A stretch of 6,243 bases of DNA from an uncultured Brevibacterium sp. GTDB lineage: Bacteria; Actinomycetota; Actinomycetes; Actinomycetales; Brevibacteriaceae. The notes beneath the pieces were generated by a model. That model was not told where the DNA came from. It saw only the letters and a program-made list of their open reading frames with translations, and did no database searches. The first letter of the stretch is position 1; each line of letters starts with the position of its first letter. This document shows, piece after piece, positions 1 to 5,634 of the stretch. A program made the translations under genes and the position numbers. The stretch lies in the NCBI GenBank assembly GCA_902489185.1, contig CABTZC010000131.1:1-6243 (forward strand), written 5' to 3'.

Positions 1-549
1 CGTTATCGGGGAGTGTTTGCGGCGACCGGCGGAGGAATCACGCTATCTGGTGGTGAGATTCTCATGCAGCCGGCATTTGCTGCCCGGATCTTGCGTGGCG
101 CTAAGGAGATGGGCGTCCACACCTGTATTGACACCTCCGGTTTTCTGGGTCGGAACTGTACCGACGACATGATTAACGACATCGACCTCGTGTTGCTAGA
201 CATTAAATCGGGCGACGAAGAAACATATAAACGCGTCACCGGGCGTCGTTTGCAGCCCACAATTGATTTTGGCGACCGGTTGGCTGCGGCCGGGACCGAG
301 GTGTGGATCAGGTTTGTTTTGGTGCCAGGGCTCACCGACGCGCGGGAAAACATTGAGAATGTTGCCCGGATTGCGTCACGTTGGCCCAATGTTTCACGGC
401 TTGAAGTTTTGCCGTTTCACCAAATGGGTGCCGATAAATGGGCCCGTCTTGAACTCGAGTACACGCTTAAGGAAACACAACCGCCCACCGTTGAACAGGT
501 TGAAGAGGCTCGGCAGATTTTCCGTTCAGCGGGGCTGACCACCTTCTAG
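1..549 (+). CDS. pflA: Pyruvate formate-lyase activating enzyme, 5'-truncated by window edge
   Basis: Radical SAM enzyme that uses S-adenosylmethionine and a 4Fe-4S cluster to install the glycyl radical on pyruvate formate-lyase, in the cytoplasm under anaerobic conditions. The frame is open from base 1 and gives 182 residues ending at TAG 547-549. Visible blocks, numbered from the first visible residue: GGGITLSGGE at 10-19 (the SAM-binding GGE motif), IDTSGF near 39-44, DIDLVLLDIKSGDEE, then VWIRFVLVPGLTD, LEVLPFHQMG and a DKWARLELEY block. These follow the C-terminal two thirds of E. coli PflA in order, including the PP near the end. The N-terminal CxxxCxxC cluster motif lies upstream and cannot be checked; E. 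coli PflA is about 246 residues, so roughly 65 or more are missing. An internal GTG at 13 is not the true start. A pflB partner would be expected upstream but is not visible. Other glycyl-radical activases are possible, but the PflA-type C-terminus fits better. Confidence 0.93.
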   Translation, partial: RYRGVFAATGGGITLSGGEILMQPAFAARILRGAKEMGVHTCIDTSGFLGRNCTDDMINDIDLVLLDIKSGDEETYKRVTGRRLQPTIDFGDRLAAAGTEVWIRFVLVPGLTDARENIENVARIASRWPNVSRLEVLPFHQMGADKWARLELEYTLKETQPPTVEQVEEARQIFRSAGLTTF

Positions 550-577
550 TTGCCTGCATGCCACTTTTCGCGCATCG

Positions 578-612
578 TTGATGTGCGCCAGTGTTTGTGA
601 CACCGATAAGCT
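578..612 (+). promoter_or_regulatory. Possible leaderless promoter before the MetE-like gene
   Basis: The 69-base gap after pflA holds a TAAGCT hexamer at 607-612, which fits the actinobacterial -10 pattern TANNNT. A start point 6-7 bases downstream would fall on or next to the A of the ATG at 619. No Shine-Dalgarno sequence precedes that ATG, which would suit a leaderless mRNA, a common class in actinobacteria. The -35 side is poor: TTGATG at 578-583 is 23 bases away, too far for a standard spacer. This is inference from a short degenerate motif. Confidence 0.3.
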
Positions 613-618
613 GATTGC

Positions 619-1677
619 ATGCCTCATGACACCGAACTCTTATCGACTGGTTGGGGCGCGTGGCCAGGTGAGGACCCGCGGCAGGGCGCCTCGGTGGCTT
701 TCAGTGAACTCGCTGCCGGCTATCCGCCGGTTCCGTACCCCAGTACTCCCGCGGTGGGTGGGACACGGTGGGCGTGTGACCTGCTGGGTTTCGCAGTGAC
801 CCTGTGTGATGGCCTTCCCGTGGACCTCACTTCGTACGGGTGGCGGCTGGCTAAAGGCACGGGCCGGGATGAGTCCCGCGCTCGTTCTCGCCTCGCCCGC
901 GCCATTGAAGCAGCCGAAGAGTACGGTGCCGGTTTCGACGGCCGCATGATGCTCACGGTGCCCGGCCCGTGGACGTTGGTGCGGAACCTGTCCACGCCGG
1001 ATGGCAACAGGGTGTTGGGTGACCCGGGTGCCCGCCGGGATGTCATCCAGTCGTATGCGTTTGGGCTGGCCGACTACATGATCGCACTGGCACGTGCGCT
1101 TGGCCAAGCTCCGCGCATCATGGTTGTTGAACGCGCACTGGACCCGATCCTCACCGGCACCGTACCAACGGTTTCCGGGTACCGCTCGCTACCCGCACTG
1201 CCTGACCAGTTTGTCACCGCGGCGTTGGGGTCGTTCCTCAAGCGCGCAGGCGACGACCCGCTCCTTGCGCTCCCGGCGCTGGGCAGCGTGCCGATCGCCG
1301 GGAAGCGAATCCCGCACCTCCAGCTGGCGCGTGAGGCGGGGGCAAGCGGTGTTGTGGTTCCGCTGCCGGGCACGGACCCACGCCGGTGGGAAAATCTCGC
1401 CGAGGCGGTAGACACCGACGCCGAGGTGTGGCTCAGTCTCCCTGGTTCGGCTGGGGAGAAGCCTGACCGGGTGAAGCGATGGGTGGATACAATCCGTGAA
1501 CCCTGGCATCGGACCGGAATGAGTGGTGCGTCCTTGGCTAAGCTGGGGATTGTGGCCGGTTACGGGTTCCCCACGGACATTCCGCCACTCCTTCCCCAGG
1601 AGGCGACGGATACGAACGCGCGAGGCGGATATGCGCTCGCTGCCCGGTTGAGCGAGGCACTCAAGGAGATCGAATGA
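619..1677 (+). CDS. MetE-like (cobalamin-independent methionine synthase C-domain-like) protein, probable loss of zinc site
   Basis: A 352-residue cytoplasmic protein of the actinobacterial family usually annotated as 'methionine synthase, vitamin-B12 independent' and commonly found just upstream of ligA (Rv3015c beside ligA in M. tuberculosis is the known example). Supporting blocks are GWGAWPGEDPR at 11-21, LPVDLTSYGWRLA at 66-78, VPGPWTL at 114-120 and GTVPTVSGY at 180-188. The ATG at 619 is the first possible start, because TAA at 607-609 closes the frame just upstream and the first conserved block begins at residue 11. No clear ribosome binding site is seen. It is about half the length of full MetE and has only two cysteines (C53, C63) and three histidines (H3, H233, H297), with no HxC or HCC motif, so methionine synthesis is doubtful. 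The region where I recall an HCC-type motif in relatives reads LALPALGSVP (216-225). Its stop overlaps the ligA start by ATGA. Family membership is fairly secure; the function is unknown. Confidence 0.85.
   Translation: MPHDTELLSTGWGAWPGEDPRQGASVAFSELAAGYPPVPYPSTPAVGGTRWACDLLGFAVTLCDGLPVDLTSYGWRLAKGTGRDESRARSRLARAIEAAEEYGAGFDGRMMLTVPGPWTLVRNLSTPDGNRVLGDPGARRDVIQSYAFGLADYMIALARALGQAPRIMVVERALDPILTGTVPTVSGYRSLPALPDQFVTAALGSFLKRAGDDPLLALPALGSVPIAGKRIPHLQLAREAGASGVVVPLPGTDPRRWENLAEAVDTDAEVWLSLPGSAGEKPDRVKRWVDTIREPWHRTGMSGASLAKLGIVAGYGFPTDIPPLLPQEATDTNARGGYALAARLSEALKEIE
1663..1668 (+). promoter_or_regulatory. Ribosome binding site of ligA inside the upstream gene
   Basis: AAGGAG lies five bases before the ATG at 1674 and is the best Shine-Dalgarno sequence in the window. 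It sits within the last codons of the MetE-like gene, whose TGA (1675-1677) overlaps the ligA ATG. It fixes the ligA start and implies translational coupling and co-transcription. Confidence 0.85.
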
Positions 1678-3896
1678 CACAGACAGACATTTCGCGTGTG
1701 CTTTCTACAGACCCAGCGGAGCTGGAACCGGCTGAACGCCAAAAGCTGGCCTTTGATCTTGCCGCCCAGATTGAAGAGCACCGCGAAGCGTATTACGTCC
1801 ACGACGCTCCCAAGATCTCCGACAAAGAGTTCGACGAGCTGGTTCACACACTTGAGGACCTAGAGAGCGCATACCCTGAGCTCGCCAGGGACGATTCACC
1901 CACCCAAAAAGTGGGTGGCTACGCGGACACGGAAGCGTTTGCGCCCGTGCAACACGTGGCACGCATGTACTCCCTGGAAGACGTCTTCAGCGTTGAAGAA
2001 CTCGACCAGTGGTTTGAACGCGTCGCAAAGTCCGTTCCAGCTGGCACGCCGTTCCTAAGCGAAGTGAAGATCGACGGTCTTGCATGCAATCTGCTGTACG
2101 AAAACGGCCAGTTGGTGCGTGCAGCAACCCGAGGTGACGGGTACACCGGTGAAGACATCACTGCAAACGTGCGCACCATTGAGGACATTCCAACCACGCT
2201 CAACGCCACGAACCCGCCAGCGCGCGTAGAAATCCGCGGTGAAGTGTTCTTCCCCAGCGACAAGTTCGCCGACCTCAACGCGAGCCTCGTCGAACAGGGC
2301 AAACCACCGTTCGCCAACCCACGCAACGCAGCGGCTGGGTCTCTGCGCCAAAAGGACCCCAACATCACCGCTCAACGGCCACTGCACATGCTGGTCCACG
2401 GGATTGCCGCGTGGCAGTCGGGTGATGCGGGTGCGCAGGAACCCACCCAACAGTCCCAGGTGTATGACCTGCTACGTGACTGGGGCATGCCCATTAGCCC
2501 GTACTACCGGGTATGCACCACCCAAGATGATGTCCACGCCTACATCACCGAATTCGGTGAACGCCGCCACGATCTCTTGCACGAAATTGACGGGATCGTG
2601 GTCAAGGTCGACAACATCGCCCTGCAGGAAGAGCTTGGTTACACATCACGGGCACCGCGCTGGGCGTGCGCGTACAAGTACCCACCGGAAGAGGTCACCA
2701 CCAAACTGCTCGACATTCGGGTTCAGGTAGGCCGCACCGGCCGCGTCACGCCTTTTGCCGTCATGGAACCCGTTCTGGTTGCTGGCTCCACGGTTTCCCG
2801 CGCCACGTTGCACAACGCCCATGAAGTGAAACGCAAAGGTGTGTTGATCGGTGATGACGTGGTGATTCGGAAGGCCGGGGACGTCATTCCCGAGGTGTTA
2901 GGCCCGGTCACTGCCAACCGCGACGGATCTGAGCGCGCCTTTGTCATGCCCACGCACTGCCCGGACTGTGGGGCGGAACTGTATGAGCAGAAGGAAGGTG
3001 ACAAGGACCTTCGGTGCCCAAACTCGGAAACCTGCCCCGCACAGGTTGCTAACCGCTTGGCGTATCTCGCTTCACGTGCAGCCCTGGACATTGAGTTGCT
3101 GGGTGAAGAAGCCTCCCTCGCGCTGACCCAGCCGCTTGGGGAACCCCCGTTGAAGTCGGAAGCCGGGCTTTTCGACCTCACTGTGGACGACCTCGGCGAG
3201 GTTGAAATTGAGCGCGAAGTGAACAAGAACGGTGTGCCCACCGGCGAAATTGAGCGCGTTAAGTACTTCTTCACCAAGGAAGAGCTGTACGCGTCCGGTG
3301 AGAAAAAGGGCCAGGTGAAGAAGCCGTCACAGCCGCGGGCCAACACGCTGGCGATGCTTGACGAGATTGAGAAGGCCAAAGGCCAGCCGTTGTGGAGGGT
3401 GCTGGTTGCGCTGTCCATTAGGCACGTGGGGCCCACAGCGGCACGAGACATCGCGGCGCACTTCCGTTCCATGGACGCGGTACGCAACGCAACTGTTGAC
3501 GACCTTCTGAAAGTTGAAGGCGTTGGTGAGACGATCGCGCAGAGTGTGGTCGATTGGTTCGCAGAAGAGTGGCACGCACACATTGTCGACTCGTGGGCCA
3601 AAGCCGGGGTGCGCATGGCAGATGAGCCGGCAGAAGAATCCACACAGCCGCAAACGCTTGAAGGGCTCACGATCGTTGCGACCGGTTCGCTCGAAAACTT
3701 CACGCGTGACGGCATTAAAGAAGCGATCGTGGGTGCGGGTGGAAAAGTGTCGAGCTCCGTGTCCAAGAAGACCGACTACGTTGTTGCAGGTGAAAACGCC
3801 GGGTCCAAACTCACCAAGGCACAAGACTTGGGGGTTCCCGTGCTCAACGAAGAACAGTTCCAGCAGTTGTTGGCCACGGGTGAGGCGCCTGCGTAG
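1674..3896 (+). CDS. ligA: NAD-dependent DNA ligase LigA
   Basis: Seals nicks in duplex DNA during replication and repair, using NAD+ to form a lysine-AMP intermediate. The protein has 740 residues. Domain Ia shows YYVHDAPKISD at 40-50. The adenylation site is KIDG with catalytic K132, followed by RGDG. EIDGIVVK ends at K311, and the AYKYP block contains K335. An OB fold follows (about 340-425, with VGRTGRVTP). A four-cysteine zinc finger uses C429, C432, C448 and C454. The helix-hairpin-helix region includes IRHVG at 582-586 and VEGVG at 614-618, and a BRCT domain spans about 658-737 (GLTIVATG to the C-terminus). All key residues are present, so it should be active and essential. It is longer than the usual 670 or so residues, mainly because of an extra charged segment at about 508-555. 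The start is set by AAGGAG at 1663-1668 and the ATGA overlap. gatC, which follows ligA in mycobacteria, is not present here; a convergent gene follows instead. Confidence 0.98.
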   Translation: MTQTDISRVLSTDPAELEPAERQKLAFDLAAQIEEHREAYYVHDAPKISDKEFDELVHTLEDLESAYPELARDDSPTQKVGGYADTEAFAPVQHVARMYSLEDVFSVEELDQWFERVAKSVPAGTPFLSEVKIDGLACNLLYENGQLVRAATRGDGYTGEDITANVRTIEDIPTTLNATNPPARVEIRGEVFFPSDKFADLNASLVEQGKPPFANPRNAAAGSLRQKDPNITAQRPLHMLVHGIAAWQSGDAGAQEPTQQSQVYDLLRDWGMPISPYYRVCTTQDDVHAYITEFGERRHDLLHEIDGIVVKVDNIALQEELGYTSRAPRWACAYKYPPEEVTTKLLDIRVQVGRTGRVTPFAVMEPVLVAGSTVSRATLHNAHEVKRKGVLIGDDVVIRKAGDVIPEVLGPVTANRDGSERAFVMPTHCPDCGAELYEQKEGDKDLRCPNSETCPAQVANRLAYLASRAALDIELLGEEASLALTQPLGEPPLKSEAGLFDLTVDDLGEVEIEREVNKNGVPTGEIERVKYFFTKEELYASGEKKGQVKKPSQPRANTLAMLDEIEKAKGQPLWRVLVALSIRHVGPTAARDIAAHFRSMDAVRNATVDDLLKVEGVGETIAQSVVDWFAEEWHAHIVDSWAKAGVRMADEPAEESTQPQTLEGLTIVATGSLENFTRDGIKEAIVGAGGKVSSSVSKKTDYVVAGENAGSKLTKAQDLGVPVLNEEQFQQLLATGEAPA

Positions 3897-3900
3897 ATGA

Positions 3901-5526
3901 TCACTTCGCCACTTGGGCGAAGAAATCCTTTGCAATCGGAACGGCTGACGTGGCGTTGCTATCTTCAACGAACACCGAAATCGCAAGATCGCCGTCATAG
4001 CCGGTGAACCACTGGCTCGCGGTGTCGTCCGTAAACGCCTCGCGCATGGTGTTCCGCACGTCCTTCACAGCCTGCGAGTCCAAGGGAGTGGCCGATTCGT
4101 TCGGGGCGTCCTCGGTGACCAGAACGGGTGAAACCGTGTGTCCGGCAGCGATAGAGGCGGCTACAGTGGCCATATTTAGCGGGCTGGCCAGCACCTCACC
4201 CTGACCGCGTGACGCTTCCTGTCGCGCTTCGGGCGAGTCGATGAGAGGAACCTGCCCTTTGGCCGCGTCCAAACCATTTAATGAGGACGTAAATCCCAAC
4301 GCCTTGGCTGAGTCAGCAAGCGTGTGCGAATCGAGCACGCCGTCCTTTGCCAGGGCGTACTCCGTCACACATGTGAACGTGGCCCCCGGTGCATACTGGC
4401 CGTAGAGCGCACGGTTTGGTACAGCGCCGGCGGGGTCATGGTTGGCTACCGCGAGCACGTGCCCGTCGCTGGGTCGGATCGCAACGAGCGAAGCGGGTGA
4501 GTCAGATGAGCTCAGCACGTCCTGCGCTACGTTTTGCGTGCGCACATCGAGTGTGGTGGTCACGTCCGAACCGGGTTCGCTCTGAATGGTGGTGAGTTCA
4601 TGGGGAGGATCGAACTCCCCAGCGTCGGCAGGAATCCGTTCAACTGCAAACCCGCGGGTGCCACTGAGCTTCGAGTTGTACGCCCTTTGAATACCTGACT
4701 TCCCCACGGTATCGCCTTCACGCGTTCCGGTTAGTTTCTCAATGTCTTCTGCTGTCGCCGGGCCCACGGTTCCCAAGGTTTCTGTGGCAAAGTTTGCTTC
4801 GACCGTGATCGGTTGGCGTCCTTTCCTAAACACAACGCCAGGAATGGGCCGGAGAGTCTTTTCTAAACGGTTGTAGTCTTCCTGCCTGAGAGCCGAGACG
4901 TGCAGATACTGATCCTCAGGCGCGGATTCGACACGCTTTTCGAGTGCCTTCAACTCAAGGTCCAGAATCGACCGGAGCTCAGACACAAGTTTCTTAACGT
5001 CGGTGACCCGCCTTGGCTCAATCCCCACATTGACAACACGGGACTCCTGCATGAGCGCAATCCCGCCCGCACCTCGGATGGCACCGCGTGCAGCGACAAG
5101 TGACCGCACGCGCACCCGATCACCCAGGTTTAGACCGGGGGCAACCAGGGAATCTTCCGCAACGGGCTTCCACTTCAGTCCCACACGCTTCACCGTGACG
5201 CGCGTGTGGTACTTCCACGGTGTGATCGGTTGGGCAAAATCCCACGTCCACAACAGTTGTGCGTGTGCCACATCGCCATCGCGGCGTGTGGAGTCAAACT
5301 GAATGCGCGGTGTTACGCCCAGGCCTTCGACCAAGCCCGCGGACTCGAGCGAATCACCCGGTGAGCGGTTCGCCCATTCGTGTGTGACCGTGCCCGACAT
5401 GAGGTCCTCGATCGCATTGTTGACCGCGGCGCGGGGCGTGTTGACAAACAGGGGGACCACAAGTGCCAAAGCAACTCCCACACACAGTCCAAGCGCTAAG
5501 GCGATACGAAACTGCCGTCGGTTCAT
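3901..5526 (-). CDS. Class B penicillin-binding-protein homologue with a degenerate, probably inactive transpeptidase domain
   Basis: A 541-residue envelope protein. Residues 8-29 form one hydrophobic segment after MNRRQFR, so it is probably an N-terminal membrane anchor with the rest outside the cell; C15 lies inside this segment and lacks a proper lipobox. Residues about 31-125 resemble the NTF2-like (MecA_N) domain, and about 135-315 the PBP dimerisation domain, ending in GKSGIQRAYNSKLSGTRG at 275-292. Residues about 325-541 resemble the transpeptidase domain: TTLDVRTQNVAQ, SLVAIRPSDGHVLAVAN, NRALYGQYAPGATF, RGQGEVLASPLNMA (440-453) and a final FVED...PIAK block. The catalytic SxxK is replaced by ATFT (382-385), and the stretches that should hold SxN and KTG are absent, making this domain about 215 residues. 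Peptidoglycan cross-linking and beta-lactam acylation are therefore unlikely; a structural or regulatory role is inference. ATG 5524-5526 is the only start, since the frame closes at TAG 5563-5565. It is convergent with ligA and divergent from tcdA. Confidence 0.88.
   Translation of the reverse strand: MNRRQFRIALALGLCVGVALALVVPLFVNTPRAAVNNAIEDLMSGTVTHEWANRSPGDSLESAGLVEGLGVTPRIQFDSTRRDGDVAHAQLLWTWDFAQPITPWKYHTRVTVKRVGLKWKPVAEDSLVAPGLNLGDRVRVRSLVAARGAIRGAGGIALMQESRVVNVGIEPRRVTDVKKLVSELRSILDLELKALEKRVESAPEDQYLHVSALRQEDYNRLEKTLRPIPGVVFRKGRQPITVEANFATETLGTVGPATAEDIEKLTGTREGDTVGKSGIQRAYNSKLSGTRGFAVERIPADAGEFDPPHELTTIQSEPGSDVTTTLDVRTQNVAQDVLSSSDSPASLVAIRPSDGHVLAVANHDPAGAVPNRALYGQYAPGATFTCVTEYALAKDGVLDSHTLADSAKALGFTSSLNGLDAAKGQVPLIDSPEARQEASRGQGEVLASPLNMATVAASIAAGHTVSPVLVTEDAPNESATPLDSQAVKDVRNTMREAFTDDTASQWFTGYDGDLAISVFVEDSNATSAVPIAKDFFAQVAK
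3904..3922. terminator. Candidate bidirectional hairpin terminator within the final codons of the PBP-like gene
   Basis: CTTCGCC (3904-3910) and GGCGAAG (3916-3922) form a perfect 7-bp stem with a 5-base loop. The hairpin starts 8 bases after the ligA stop and lies in the last codons of the minus-strand gene, whose stop is at 3901-3903. It is the only strong palindrome at this convergent junction, and there is no other room for a terminator. Neither side has a good U-tract (AAATCCTTTG on the plus side), so it would be a tract-less hairpin of the type proposed for actinobacteria. Its symmetry would let it act on both transcripts. Confidence 0.4.
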
Positions 5527-5537
5527 CGTGTGCTCAT
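5523..5537 (-). other. Possible four-codon upstream ORF overlapping the PBP-like start
   Basis: On the minus strand an ATG at 5537-5535 opens a frame reading Met-Ser-Thr-Arg-stop. Its TGA (5525-5523) overlaps the PBP-like ATG (5526-5524) as ATGA. The PBP-like ATG has no good Shine-Dalgarno sequence of its own, while GGGA lies about nine bases before the small ORF. This would permit coupled re-initiation. So short an ORF could be chance. Confidence 0.2.
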
Positions 5538-5540
5538 GTG

Positions 5541-5570
5541 TTCTGGTCCCGGTACATGGGCACTATCCTA
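5541..5570. promoter_or_regulatory. Candidate shared divergent promoter for the PBP-like gene and tcdA
   Basis: The 108-base divergent gap 5527-5634 contains a near-palindrome, ACTATCCTAGT, at 5562-5572. It gives a -10-like TATCCT on the plus strand (5564-5569) and TAGGAT on the minus strand (5570-5565). Both fit TANNNT and overlap by five bases. TTCTGG at 5541-5546 lies 17 bases upstream of the plus hexamer as a weak -35. The minus side has only TCTAGC at the matching distance. Predicted leaders are about 59 bases for tcdA and about 32 for the PBP-like gene. The rest of the gap holds a small GCGC-acact-GCGC inverted repeat (5577-5589) and nothing else that I recognise. Confidence 0.3.
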
Positions 5571-5634
5571 GTTGAGGCGCACACTGCGCTAGACCTGTGA
5601 AGAACCGACCGGCGACAAGGGTAGAAGCAACCAC

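Noticed and set aside
570..588. Imperfect inverted repeat GCGCA/TGCGC after pflA as a terminator
   Set aside because: Five perfect pairs extended only through a two-base bulge, a very small loop and no T-tract; too weak to call as a terminator.
555..623. Repeated octamer TGCATGCC at 555-562 and 616-623 as an operator pair
   Set aside because: Only eight bases with a self-complementary GCATGC core, and one copy overlaps the start codon; chance is likely.
1897..1917. CACCCAC/GTGGGTG hairpin near the 5' end of ligA
   Set aside because: It encodes the conserved SPTQKVGG block of LigA, so protein constraint explains it; no regulatory context supports a function.
2723..3766. Long antisense reading frame (347 codons) opposite ligA
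   Set aside because: Ser/Thr/Arg-rich translation with no family resemblance, fully inside a well-supported gene; a by-product of GC-rich codon use.
4276..4284. SLN at residues 415-417 of the PBP-like protein as a retained SxN motif
   Set aside because: It comes after the ALGF block, whereas the true SxN precedes it, and it is only 33 residues from the former serine position.
4692..4703. GKSG at residues 275-278 of the PBP-like protein as a KTG/KSG motif
   Set aside because: It lies in the dimerisation domain, before the SxxK position, in the common G-x-SGLQ-like block; it is not the active-site KTG.
5482..5484. C15 of the PBP-like protein as a lipobox cysteine
   Set aside because: The preceding residues LGL do not fit the lipobox pattern, and the hydrophobic stretch continues for about 14 residues after it, as in a membrane anchor.
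5577..5589. GCGC-acact-GCGC inverted repeat in the divergent gap as a repressor site
   Set aside because: Only four base pairs per arm in GC-rich DNA; no regulator or second copy seen.
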